From NCBI RefSeq assembly GCF_014534745.1, contig NZ_JACVVP010000002.1, forward strand, positions 1 through 64,000: a stretch of DNA of 64,000 nt. Direction: 5' to 3'. Positions within the stretch are counted from its first letter, which is position 1; each line of letters starts with the position of its first letter. The notes under the pieces are model-generated. The model was not told where the DNA came from. It did not search any database and saw only the letters and a program-made list of their open reading frames with translations. Below, one piece after another: positions 52,547-63,000 of the stretch. This DNA is from Flammeovirga sp. EKP202 (GTDB lineage: Bacteria > Bacteroidota > Bacteroidia > Cytophagales > Flammeovirgaceae). The translations under genes were made by a program, and so were the position numbers.

Positions 52547-55192
52547 CTATTTTATAATTTTTTTCCAAGTTTTATTTCCATCAGAAGACTCCAATAGGAG
52601 ATAATAGATTCCATTGCCTAGGGTTGAAAAATCAATTTTCAAATGAGATTCCTTTTTGTTTTGGGAAAGGATTTGTTGTCCATTTTCATTAAACAAAGCC
52701 ACTTGAAAAGTATCTCCCTCTATCAATTGAATATGAAGTTGATCAACAACTGGATTAGGATATACTTTAATCTCGTCCATGGTACTTTCTGCTAAATCTC
52801 TTTTTCGAGCATTGGAAGCACCACATTCTCCGAGAGGCTTCCACCAATGATCCGCTGTTCCTGGCGTGACATTATAAAGATTATTGACGACTGCCTCATA
52901 AAGCATTCCTTGATAGCTGACTCTATTTCCACTTTGATAAATCGACGGATAGTTGGCATATTCTTCTACTCCACCACAATCTCCTCCATTTGTTTTTTCA
53001 ATGACTGAAATAGTAACAGAAGTTGCCGTTTGTCCTCCATCATTATCAGTAACCGTTGTAGAGATCAAATGTGTTCCAAAAGTTGAAGGTGTAAAATTAA
53101 AATCGGGAGTCGCAAAAGTAGTACCATCTACCTGAGAAACGATAGACGTTATTTGTCCATCCGTATCATTGGCAATAATGGAAACTTGAACTGGAGATAA
53201 AGCTTCTTGCTCAATGTTATTTTCCACAACGATACTTACAGTGGGTAACTGGTTTTCAGTATTTTCTTCTTGAAAAAGAACTTGAATACTTTTTGTAGTG
53301 GACTGTCCTCTGGTATCAGTGGCAATTGCCGAAATAGAATATTGCCCGTATGAAGGAGGTGTAAAAGTGAATTGCGGTGATGTACTTACTTCTTCATCAT
53401 TGATTTGAATACTCCAAGCGATTGTACCTTGATCATCCGTACCGTTGATTTGAATATTAATAGGTGAAAGTGTGGTAAACGTCGTATTATTTTCAGGTGA
53501 AATAAAAGAAACTGTTGGAGGATTATCCACTTCACTTCCTCCTGAGCAATTGCCTAAAAGTTGCCAAGTAGACGGGTCTTGATCGGGTTGATTTCCCGTA
53601 GACCACCATTTTTTGAATGTATAAATTTGATTGTTGTATACCACCTTCATACCATTGGTTTGATACGTTTTAGAAGCACTCCATTCTTCCACCCCTGTAC
53701 AATCAAAGGTGTAGCCTGGGCAAGTCGATTTGATTTTCCAAACATTGGAAGTACCTGGAATATCCTCCGCTTTGGTTTCCCATGCTGCGTTATAAACGAT
53801 CCCATCATAGACTGCCTCTTCTCCTGCTGTATAAGTTTTAGCTTCCCAAGCCGTACCACAATTGACTTTAGGATCAATGATTTCCAAAGTAGATGTTAAG
53901 GTACTTTGTTCTCCAAATCGATCTTCTGCAACAATAGTGATCGTTAAAGTTCCATAAGCAGTTGGGGTAAATGAAGCTGTTGTTCCTACCGTAGATAACA
54001 CATTTCCATTGACTGAAATAGAAACATCTGCTATTGCTTGATCCTCTTTATCCAATACACTCGCTTCAATTGAAATAGCTGAAAAAGTCTCCATACGAAT
54101 TTCATTTGAGGATGGAGACAATAAGGAGATTCTTGGTTTCTTTGGCGTAGGTTCTGGCTCATTTCCACCAAAAGGTCTTTGATTCGCACATCCACAAGCA
54201 TTGCAAGAAGATTGTCCATCTAAATCAGTAGTTACATTCAAAATTGAAGAGTGTCGTTCATAATGTCCTATTCGGCTCAATACTTTTGCCTTTTCTGTAC
54301 CTGAACCACATTCCAATCCTCCATTGATAATGTTAACGGTAACACCAAATCCTGGTAAACGGTTATTTTCTAAATCATAAGAAGTCGGTTCCCAATTTCC
54401 TACCATTACATCATGTGCTGAAGGTTTGGGGAATTGTGGTGTCATCCAAAACCATATCGCTGTCTGAAAAGCCAGTGCTCCATCTTCAATGACTCTCTCT
54501 GGATTGGCCAATAAGACATTTTTATCTCCATATAAAAACTGACTGACTTGACCGTAATTATAGTTCCATGACAATTGAATGGGACCTCTACCATGATACG
54601 ATTTTCCAGCCACCGCAGGGTAATCAGGATGATTTTGCTCCACATACCCAATAAGGTCTGTTCCGGCATAACTTACCTCTTCTCTAAAGTATAATCCCCA
54701 TGCATACTTTCCGCCAGGAGCAGTGGACCACCCTCCCGTTGTCTCTTGAGATATATTGGCTAAAAACGCAGATAATTCTCTACGACGCTGTTCCAATGTT
54801 CCTTCTGACAAGAAAAGTGCATAGTCTACTTCCTGTAAAATGATGCTTTTTTGTGCATTCCAAGAGTCATCAAAACCTGCGTCTGTTCTGATTATTTTCG
54901 TTTCACCTGTCGTTTTATCTTCTCTCGTTACTTTGTAAAGATTGGTTCCTTCCCGCCTTTCCATGTACACTTTAATATTCTTCATACGATCCATCGCCTC
55001 GATAAAGCTTGCATACGTATAAAAATCGTTCGCGGGATTGAGTACATATCCTCCATCGGGTGCTGATTCTGTTCCAAATCGGTAAGGAAATAGTTCGTTG
55101 TACTCTTGCTCAGTCAGTGGATTTTGTGCGTTAGTTACTGAAGGGAGTAAAAAGACTAACACACACATTGATAGTGTTGTTATAAACTTCAT
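52547..55192 (-). CDS. Secreted GH19 chitinase with chitin-binding modules and T9SS signal
   Basis: 881 aa from the ATG at 55192 (MKFITTLSMC), which begins the signal peptide. GH19 catalytic domain: FLANISQETTGGWSTAPGG with catalytic Glu150, KYAWGLYFREE, YHGRGPIQLSWNYNYG and FGVTVNIINGG. The usual HETTGG His is Gln here. Then come Ig-like repeats (VSISVNG, SIQINDEEVS), three carbohydrate-binding CBM5/12-like modules (GEEAVYDGIVYNA, YQTNGMKVVYNNQIY, SGNRVSYQGMLYEA) and a T9SS C-terminal domain starting KVYPNPVVDQL. It degrades chitin outside the cell after type IX export. Confidence 0.93.
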   Translation of the reverse strand: MKFITTLSMCVLVFLLPSVTNAQNPLTEQEYNELFPYRFGTESAPDGGYVLNPANDFYTYASFIEAMDRMKNIKVYMERREGTNLYKVTREDKTTGETKIIRTDAGFDDSWNAQKSIILQEVDYALFLSEGTLEQRRRELSAFLANISQETTGGWSTAPGGKYAWGLYFREEVSYAGTDLIGYVEQNHPDYPAVAGKSYHGRGPIQLSWNYNYGQVSQFLYGDKNVLLANPERVIEDGALAFQTAIWFWMTPQFPKPSAHDVMVGNWEPTSYDLENNRLPGFGVTVNIINGGLECGSGTEKAKVLSRIGHYERHSSILNVTTDLDGQSSCNACGCANQRPFGGNEPEPTPKKPRISLLSPSSNEIRMETFSAISIEASVLDKEDQAIADVSISVNGNVLSTVGTTASFTPTAYGTLTITIVAEDRFGEQSTLTSTLEIIDPKVNCGTAWEAKTYTAGEEAVYDGIVYNAAWETKAEDIPGTSNVWKIKSTCPGYTFDCTGVEEWSASKTYQTNGMKVVYNNQIYTFKKWWSTGNQPDQDPSTWQLLGNCSGGSEVDNPPTVSFISPENNTTFTTLSPINIQINGTDDQGTIAWSIQINDEEVSTSPQFTFTPPSYGQYSISAIATDTRGQSTTKSIQVLFQEENTENQLPTVSIVVENNIEQEALSPVQVSIIANDTDGQITSIVSQVDGTTFATPDFNFTPSTFGTHLISTTVTDNDGGQTATSVTISVIEKTNGGDCGGVEEYANYPSIYQSGNRVSYQGMLYEAVVNNLYNVTPGTADHWWKPLGECGASNARKRDLAESTMDEIKVYPNPVVDQLHIQLIEGDTFQVALFNENGQQILSQNKKESHLKIDFSTLGNGIYYLLLESSDGNKTWKKIIK

Positions 55193-55488
55193 TTGTAGTA
55201 GATATAAGTTGGTTGAAATAGTAGCTTCTTTTGTTTTGAAGCATTTGATAATGCTAAAACTAGACGGAATAATGGCTTTTAAAAAATCAGCAAGGGGTAC
55301 ATTTAAGTAGTCATCTGCACCTAAATTTTGATGCAAAATGGGTACAATTAAGGCCGTTTTAAAGCTCTATGGTTTAATAATGAGGGTACAAATCAAAAAA
55401 GGAAGAATCAATCACTTGTAAAAAATGTAGTATCATTTACATAGTGGTTTCTTCTTCCTTTACGAGATGTTTAAGAAAAAATGAATTG

Positions 55489-56127
55489 CTATTCGTAGCC
55501 TCTACCTACCAAAGCAATCTCTTTTCCTTCTTCTAAAGAATCGATAAATTCTTCAGCTGAAAGCGGTTGGCTAAACATTGGGAAATCATGTTTTACAGCA
55601 TTCTCATGTTCTTCAACACTTGTTGCAGCACAACAATCAGTCAATGTGATCACATTAAAGCCTTTTTCATAAGCTGTACGCATTGTAGATTCTACGCAGC
55701 AGTTGGTTAAGAAACCAGCTAATACCACATTCTGTATACCTTTACTTCTTAAGATAAAGTCAAGGTTTGTACTACAAAAAGTATCCAGACCTTTTTTCCC
55801 TTCAATGATGATGTCTTCGGGCTGAGGTGAAAGAAAATCGATCAATTGACTTCCCCACTCGTCTTTTAGGAAAGCATTGTTATCCACCACTCCTTTTAAG
55901 ATACCATAAGGGGTTTGGGTGAGTTCTCTGTAATCGCTAGAGAATGAAATAGGGACGTAAATGATTTCTGCACCTTTGGCTCTTGCTGCCTTTATTACTG
56001 CTTGCGTGTTAGAAAGCATGTCTGTTTGATGCATGACTGTTTTTACAGCTTCATGAAAGACACCTCCTGGAGTTGCAAAATCGTTTTGAAACTCAATGAG
56101 TACGACGGCAGTTTGCTTATAATCCAT
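55489..56127 (-). CDS. Isochorismatase-family cysteine hydrolase
   Basis: 212 aa from the ATG at 56127 (MDYKQTAVVLIEFQNDF). The catalytic triad of the family is visible: Asp in IEFQNDF, Lys in EGKKGLDTF and Cys in GFLTNCCVESTMRTAY. The cis-peptide and conserved GF..NCCVE...AYEKGF segment match nicotinamidase/isochorismatase-like amidohydrolases. Substrate unknown. Single gene on the minus strand. The 55193-55488 gap upstream of the chitinase gene holds nothing recognisable. Confidence 0.9.
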   Translation of the reverse strand: MDYKQTAVVLIEFQNDFATPGGVFHEAVKTVMHQTDMLSNTQAVIKAARAKGAEIIYVPISFSSDYRELTQTPYGILKGVVDNNAFLKDEWGSQLIDFLSPQPEDIIIEGKKGLDTFCSTNLDFILRSKGIQNVVLAGFLTNCCVESTMRTAYEKGFNVITLTDCCAATSVEEHENAVKHDFPMFSQPLSAEEFIDSLEEGKEIALVGRGYE

Positions 56128-56252
56128 TTCTGAAAAATTTAAATAGTTAGTAAAAAATTGATTTAGCTCTATGAGCAAGTTTTCTAGTTTTAAGGTAGTT
56201 GAAAACCAAAAGATTCACAAGTTAAATCATTGTGAACACAAGAGTTGTAAAA

Positions 56253-56530
56253 TATACTGTAAACTAAATCATCGTCAACTTTCCATTAACCTTTCTACAA
56301 GCATTTATAGAATTACTTTCAAGTTTCCTTCTTCTTCATTATTAACGACTCAAGACATGAAATTCTTAACGCTTTTCCTTTCAAGGCCGGGGTAGAATTA
56401 CCAAATTAAAAGAGTAGTAATACCACTAGTACGAATGTTAAATGAAAGCATCATTCGTGTCCTTCAAATCAGCAGAAATCTACCGGTTTCTAATGATTAA
56501 AATGGAAAAAAGATTAGTGAAAACTAAAAA
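56253..56530 (+). repeat. Dispersed MITE-like repeat, internally deleted copy
   Basis: Left end tatactgtaaactaaatc, then cttccttcttcttcatt joins directly to acgactcaagacatgaaatt (internal stem lost), then the C module with changed bases (gaaatctaccggtttc). The right end is eroded. Confidence 0.75.
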
Positions 56531-56654
56531 ATGAAATGTATTTCTCCGAAAAGAGGTACTTCATGCTTTACTCACACTACTACAAATCTACTTCAAGCTA
56601 AACCACAAATATTTTATCTGAAATGAGACATTTATCTTTCTTACAAAAAACGAA

Positions 56655-57521
56655 ATGAATATACTTATAACAGGAAGCAGTAGCGGATTTGGAAAACTGA
56701 CTACAGAAACACTACTCAAGGAAGGATACACTGTTTTTGCCACTATGATTGGAGTAACTACTTTTTCAAAAAAAGCAATTGAAGAATTACAGCGTTTTGC
56801 TCAACAGACAGCAGGTACATTACATATTATCGAGCTGGATGTTACTGATCAAGAATCTATAAATAATGCAATTGAGAGCATCTACAAGTCAGTAGATCAA
56901 ATAGATGTTTTGATTAACAATGCAGGCATTGGTGGAACCGGATGGACGGAAGCTTTTCCAGAGTCTCAGTTCAAAAAAATCTTTGATGTCAACGTCTTTG
57001 GTGTACAAAGAATGATGCGTGCCGTATTACCACAAATGCGAAAGCAGAAAAAAGGATTGATTATTAACCTTTCAAGTATTCAAGGAAGAGTCGTTTTTCC
57101 TTATTCGGGAATTTATACTGCTACAAAGTTTGCTGTGGAAGGATTAACAGAAAGCTATCATTATGAACTTTCTCCATTAGGCATTGATGTGGTGATGGTT
57201 CAACCTGGTGGATTCAAAACTAATTTTGAGTCAGTTCAGTCAGGACCTCATGATCAAGAACGATTGGAAAGTTATGGGGAAATGGTCAATACTCCTGATC
57301 AAATTTGGGGAGCTCCTCAAGAGGAAAAAGATTTTCTACCTCATCCTCAGCCGGTACCAGATGCAATTGTACAATTAATAAAAATGCCAAATGGAAATCG
57401 CCCACTTAGAACTACAGTGGATCCTCTACTCAATGCATTAGGAACGGAAACTATCAATCAAGCAGCAACCAAAGCTCAACAAGATTTAGCATCACATTTA
57501 GGTTGGAATATAGAGGTCTAA
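56655..57521 (+). CDS. Short-chain dehydrogenase/reductase
   Basis: NAD(P)-dependent oxidoreductase of 288 aa: TGSSSGFGKLT at the cofactor loop, NNAGIGGTGW, active-site Ser in INLSSIQGRV and Tyr/Lys in YSGIYTATKFAVEGL (Y-x-x-x-K). LSPLGIDVVMVQPGGFKTNF is typical of the 'classical' SDR family. Substrate unknown. It ends just before the cluster of DnaA-box-like repeats. Confidence 0.9.
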   Translation: MNILITGSSSGFGKLTTETLLKEGYTVFATMIGVTTFSKKAIEELQRFAQQTAGTLHIIELDVTDQESINNAIESIYKSVDQIDVLINNAGIGGTGWTEAFPESQFKKIFDVNVFGVQRMMRAVLPQMRKQKKGLIINLSSIQGRVVFPYSGIYTATKFAVEGLTESYHYELSPLGIDVVMVQPGGFKTNFESVQSGPHDQERLESYGEMVNTPDQIWGAPQEEKDFLPHPQPVPDAIVQLIKMPNGNRPLRTTVDPLLNALGTETINQAATKAQQDLASHLGWNIEV

Positions 57522-57531
57522 AACTTCAATT

Positions 57532-57619
57532 TGTGAATAACTTTATAAATTGTGAATAATTTCAAGTATCCAAAATGGAGTTATTCACAAATTTAGACTT
57601 ATTCACACACTTATTCACA
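57532..57619. other. Cluster of five TTATTCACA (DnaA-box-like) sites
   Basis: TTATTCACA occurs five times in 88 bp: reverse orientation at 57532-57540 and 57551-57559, forward at 57581-57589, 57599-57607 and 57611-57619. The sequence fits the DnaA-box consensus TTATnCACA. The convergent gap between SDR and WYL-like genes also has an A/T-rich flank (57650-57690). It could be an origin or DnaA-titration site; a multi-site operator is the alternative. Confidence 0.5.
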
Positions 57620-57685
57620 ATAGAGCACTTGCTTGTGAACATTTTCAAATAACGCTTTTAATAATGGTAAAATGAGCACTTTTTA

Positions 57686-58987
57686 TTAAGAGTTATCAAC
57701 ATCTTTGAATAAAAATGGATAATCTTTAGGTTCCCAACTCATTATTTCTTGCTCTAATAATTTTTTTATTTTTGGATTATCCTCATATTTAAACAAGGCT
57801 CTTCGGTATGTTTCTTTCAAATAATCTCTGATCCAAGCAGTTGTGCTTCCCCTATCATCGAGTACTTCAATGGCAGTTTCAGTATCAAGACTTTTTCCTT
57901 CCCAAACAATATTACAGTTCCACACATCTGAAAGCATGACCACATATCTTATAAACTCAAACGTGGGAACAGTTTTAAACTCTACAATGTGATAACCCGC
58001 TTCCGTGTCTTTTCTGACGCTGACTCTTGATTTAATATTCTGTAAAAAAGGCAATTGAAAACTAGAAACCTTTAGTTTGATACTAGGAATATTGTCCTTT
58101 ATCATCGTGGCATCAGGGGTATATCGATAAGGAAAATCTGGTACAATCACACCTACAAAAGACTGTATCGCATGTTGAAACTCGTCTTTTAATTGTGTTA
58201 TTCTCGCTTGATTCTTCTTACTTTCTGCATTAAAAAATTCTTTTCTTTTCGTGATAGATTGTATTCCCTCTACTTCAATAATGGAAATATTTTTATAGCC
58301 TATACTATTCGGTAAATCATTATTTTGGTTCACCTTTATACTCATTAAGTACAATTTACCATATAAGTTTTCTCTCACTTTCATGGGCAGTACTTTCTCT
58401 CTTTTCGCTTCACCAAAAAAGTGATATTCAATTTCTATAAACTCTAACCGGCCAATGCATAACATGACATCATCAAACCATTCTACCCAATTATTTTGAT
58501 TGATTCGTTGATTTCCTTTTTCAAAATCAATATTCTCCAAATACAGTTGTGGATCCTTTAATAACCTAGACTTTTCTTTCGTCTGACTTATAATTGCTTT
58601 TAAATTAAATAATTCTTGAACCGTTGATAAGTAAGCTTGGTTGGTTTTCAACTGATAACCTATTCTTACACCTTTTCCCTCTCCTTTCACATACTGTTTC
58701 AATCCTCCTATTTTTTGATAAAAAGTATGTTCTTCAAGATCTTCCAGTGGAATAATCACCTCCTCCACTTGTAGTGAATACTCGTTGTGTAATTTTATAT
58801 TGTAACGGATAAAAGTTTTATAAAAAGCATCTTTGACCTTTTTCTCCTCTCTTTTTGAAGTGCAATAAGATAGTTCTTCATTTAACGTTCGGCTCAATTG
58901 AAAAAAGTAAATAACTTCACCCTTATGATCTAATAAGAGCTTTACATATTCAATGAATGAAAATAAGTTCTGGTTTGAGTTTTTCAT
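57686..58987 (-). CDS. WYL-like transcriptional regulator
   Basis: 433 aa, predicted cytosolic. The N-terminal ~90 residues are helical. A central region reads FIEIEYHFFGEAKREKVLPM, then ENLYGKLYLMSIKV, which follows the WYL-domain pattern (ligand-binding Sm-like fold); beyond it are further beta/alpha parts ending FEFIRYVVMLSDVWNCNIVW and LKETYRRALFKYED. WYL proteins act as regulators that sense nucleic acids or nucleotides. No HTH is obvious in the N-terminus. Assignment is moderate. Confidence 0.6.
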   Translation of the reverse strand: MKNSNQNLFSFIEYVKLLLDHKGEVIYFFQLSRTLNEELSYCTSKREEKKVKDAFYKTFIRYNIKLHNEYSLQVEEVIIPLEDLEEHTFYQKIGGLKQYVKGEGKGVRIGYQLKTNQAYLSTVQELFNLKAIISQTKEKSRLLKDPQLYLENIDFEKGNQRINQNNWVEWFDDVMLCIGRLEFIEIEYHFFGEAKREKVLPMKVRENLYGKLYLMSIKVNQNNDLPNSIGYKNISIIEVEGIQSITKRKEFFNAESKKNQARITQLKDEFQHAIQSFVGVIVPDFPYRYTPDATMIKDNIPSIKLKVSSFQLPFLQNIKSRVSVRKDTEAGYHIVEFKTVPTFEFIRYVVMLSDVWNCNIVWEGKSLDTETAIEVLDDRGSTTAWIRDYLKETYRRALFKYEDNPKIKKLLEQEIMSWEPKDYPFLFKDVDNS

Positions 58988-59132
58988 AAGTAGGGTATTA
59001 AAATTTATTTATTGCGATTTTTTCAGTCGCAATAATTTACACTATCCCTCTATATAAACAATGTACATAAGATTATAATACACGTTTTTATAAAAAATAT
59101 TCTACTCCTAAATAAATCGCTAAATTTCATTC

Positions 59133-59437
59133 TACTTTTGTAACATAATATAGAACGTGTCATTTCGATTATGAACGTGATGTGTGATGATTTACTGCAT
59201 AAAAAATAATTTATTGTGATTATGATGGCCTTTCCTAAAATTTGATAGGAAAGCTTAATTCATTGTATAGTTAAATACAATTCTACATTCTTAAAAATAT
59301 AGTTTTACCCAAACTATTTTTGCTGAAACAAGCGAATACTCTATTCTGTAGTGAGCTACAGTGGTTAATGTTCGGTAAATCATCTTTACCTGTATCGAAC
59401 ATGAAGGGTTAAGTGTTATGCTTAGCCCTTCTCTCAG
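59133..59437 (+). ncRNA. Candidate short transcript in a gene-free gap
   Basis: A -7 box TACTTTTG (59133-59140) is followed by about 300 nt with only a 12-codon ORF (MNVMCDDLLHKK at about 59171), a hairpin CTTTCCTA/TAGGAAAG (~59231-59254), and a final stem GAAGGGTTAAG/CTTAGCCCTTC. No T-run follows, so the end is uncertain. It may be a small RNA; evidence is limited to these signals. Confidence 0.35.
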
Positions 59438-59473
59438 GTGATCAGGCAAAAATCACAATTACCCCGAATAATT

Positions 59474-59937
59474 TAGCACATTGTAAACTAAATTATCATC
59501 TACTTTCAATCGACCTTTCTACAAGCATTTATAGGGGCTACTTTCAAGCTTCCTTCTTCTTCATTTTTCCATTGATGAAAAACGAAGCAAAAAATCTAGG
59601 CTTTGAAGTCAAAAGCTAAATTCCATTCCTTTCGCCTATTGAAAGGATAACTCGATCAAAACTTCATCATTTTGAGATGCTCAAACAGCAAAATCATTTT
59701 TAACGGCTCAATACATGAAATTCTTCACGCTTTTCCCTTCAAGGCCGAGGAAGATACTACTAAATGATTGTCTAATTACATGTCAAAAGACAAAGATTTA
59801 ATAATAACCTTCTAAAATGCAGTTCTGTAGGGACGTTGCATTGCAACGTCCCTACAGAACCACAATACACTACCATTTATCATCCATAAAAAGAAATTTA
59901 CAAAATATTTAACTTCAAAATATTAATTTATAATACA
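59474..59937 (+). repeat. Dispersed MITE-like repeat, longest copy, with D module
   Basis: Left end tagcacattgtaaactaaa. It has the left block, the variant internal stem (tcgatcaaaacttcatcatt), cttttcccttcaaggccgag, and the perfect D hairpin around gacgttgcattgcaacgtc (59828-59853). The right end ttaatttataataca is a degenerate form of the inverted end. Confidence 0.8.
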
Positions 59938-59941
59938 TAAA

Positions 59942-59984
59942 AAATGAGCCTTTGGTTATATTACTTTCACCAAAGGCTCATTAT
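59942..59984 (-). terminator. Rho-independent terminator of the CHAT gene
   Basis: AATGAGCCTTTGGT and ACCAAAGGCTCATT form a perfect 14-bp stem. On the minus strand it is followed by TTTT. It lies 35 bp after the CHAT gene stop. Confidence 0.85.
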
Positions 59985-60018
59985 TTTCTAATCTCTATTT
60001 TAATAGATTTATTGCTTA

Positions 60019-63000
60019 CTATTGCACATGTACAAAAGCAGCCCAATAATAAGGATGTTCGTACTCCTGCTGTAGTTCTTCTTTTGCTTTTACGACAGCC
60101 AAATCTATATCCGATAGTTCTACATAATACTTATAGAAAAGTGTCATAAATTTTTGTGTGGCGGCATCATCTACTGTCCATAAACTGATGATTTGATGCT
60201 CAATTCCAGCTAATTTAAAAGCTCTTTGGAAACCATAAACACCCTCAGATCTTGTACTTTGACCGATACCTGACTGACATGCTGAAACAATGGCCAAGTT
60301 TGTTTTTCTTAAATCATAGTTGGATAGTTCACTTGCCATCAAAATACCATCACTTTTATCTTCAAAATTCTTCCCGGTTTCCCAGAAGTAATTGGCTCCC
60401 GAAAATACAATTCCAGCTCTGTTCATTGGATCGGGATCTGAATATATCTTTTTAGCCCCTTTAAATGAGCCTTCTGCTATTTTTTCTTTTTTGATATAGG
60501 GAGAGAAGTAAGCGTGAGAGGCAATATGAAGAATATCAGTTGGTGCTTTACAATATTCAATAAATTGATCTTCCGTTGCGGAATTTCCTGTATATAAATC
60601 TACTTCCACCGAAGAAGAAGTAAGTTCTTCATTAATCAAGTCAACCTCTTTCAGCGTTCCTCTTAAATAATTGAAAGTTCCGCCTACCATTTGTATTTGG
60701 TTCTCTTGTGGAGCAGAAGGGGCTGAACTTTTCTTCTTCTTATTTTTGACTTTCAAACCTCTTTCTCCTCCCGACTCAGATTGCTCCTGCAATGCCTGAT
60801 CATCATAATTCATCCCTCCAAAAATGGTAGCTTTGCGAGGAGAAAGCTTTGTTTGCTGTGCCAAAAGAGAAGTCTTACTTACTCGTTTTAGTCTGAATTC
60901 CTTTCCTAATCGCTTTGCTTTTTCGTCAGAAGATAGTTTCAAAGCCTCCAAAGAAATACCATGCAAAATACCTGATGGTGCATAGAAAATTGTCTTCACA
61001 TCTGATAAATAAGGTCGTAATGGGTCAACGATGAGTGATAAAATTTGCTTTCCATTTTGATTATAAACATAGTCAATACCATTGATTTCACTCATACGTT
61101 GCTCCGGTTCCAACCACTTTTTGAGCTCTTTCTCTTTACATAATGGAATGATCACTGGAGAATCCATATCCTTTTTCAATACCAATGCCGCATAACTATC
61201 AGGAGCATAAAAGACATATTCAACTGCAATTTGATTATCCTTTAAAGCAGCTTGTACTTGTTTCCATTCCACAGTATTTTTTTCCATTTCATAAAATACT
61301 TGTTCCTTCGTTTTGATCGCCAATTCTTTATGCAAACCGAAGCTGATATCTTTCAAACTATCAATGTCCAATCCTTCTTCATGAAATAAGATTTCTTTTC
61401 TGACTTTCATCCATTCCTCAAAGAGACCTTTGTAATCTTTATTTTTACTATCTGCAGCGTACTTTCTGATGGCAATTACGGATGATAAATCAATTTCTTT
61501 CGACAGAAGAGTATAATTATAAGCCAACTGTTTTGCTTCTTTTCGATCCACATTTGCTGCCAATTGATACATAATATCGCCGCACTGTTCCGAAATATTG
61601 ATGATCTCTTTTTTACCTAGTTTTGATGGGTTTAGCAAGATATTTCTGATAATGTAATCAAAGCTATCATACTCCTCAAAAATCTTATTTAAATCAATTT
61701 TATCCGCTTTTCCTTCAGTCATCAACTCACCTACATACATCATATAGTAATAGAAATTGTAGAGTTTCATTGTCAGCATGGCAGTGTTATCCATATCTCC
61801 CATATCCGGTAATCTTCCAATTTCTACTTTTGACTTTTCAAAAGCGTCAAAGAAATAATCTTCTGCTTGTTCGGGATCCTCCTTACGTTTACAAATCTCT
61901 CCTAACGTAAAGTAAGAACCGGAATTTACATCCTTTCCTTGTTTCTCTGATGCAGTCATCATTTCCATACTTGCATCATAAGCCTCATCATATCGTTCTA
62001 ATCCAAAAAGACATGATATTTTACAATTGATAATCCCAAAATAAAATGGATTGGTAGGGTCAATTTTATTCAAATAAGCTTCCGCAAGCTCTAACGACTT
62101 TTCGTAATCCTTGAGTTGTAAGTAAGAATAGATCAGAGTCGTTTCGTGACTCAATAGCCCTAGTTTTTCCTGCTTTAATTGTACTTCAAGCATCTTCTCA
62201 TAGTTTTCCTGGAGAGAATAGAAATTCCCTAAACTCATCAAGAAACTTTGATAGAAATAATGACTTGTATTGTTTGTTGCCTCCAATTGCTCCACTGCTT
62301 TTTGAGTCAACTTAGCACCTAGATAATATTGATTGGAGCTATACATTTTATTGACCAAACCAAATATTGCTTGATAGTCCATTGTCTTTTTAGAAAGCTC
62401 TTCTCTTATGATTCTTGAGAAGTTTAAAGATTGAGCTTTTGCATTATTCCAGAAACGCTGTACGTCATCATAAAAATCCTCATATTCTTCTTTTTCTTCT
62501 GCACTAGCATTCTTATAAAGTACATCTAATCGAGCTAAATAAGGTTTGACATAGAAAAACTTATCGGCTAGTTTCTGAAGCGGCATTAACATTGGGTTCG
62601 CTTGGGTCTGAATGACAAGGTATGTTTCTATAATTTTAAAGAGTTCTTCCATCTCTTCAAAACTTTCTTTTTCATCCATCTCAAAACCAAAAATAAAGCC
62701 TTTCACTTCTTCCAAATATTCCTTTCGTAATTGGTCTATTGCTTGATTTTCTTGGGGTTTGAAATAAGAATAAACAGATACAGTGGCAGCACTTCTTACA
62801 AAGAAATCTTTGCCTTCCATGTTTTCAATTACTTTTTCTGCCCATTTCGCTTTCCACTCATCACCATATTGTTTTCTATAGGCTGAATTCAGTGCGTCTA
62901 CCTCTTTCTTCTCCTTTTTCATGGCTGGCAAGGCTGCTCTTAATGCTTTAGAATTGTTGATCTCTTGGGACCAAGCAGGAAAATGATGACACAAAAACAA

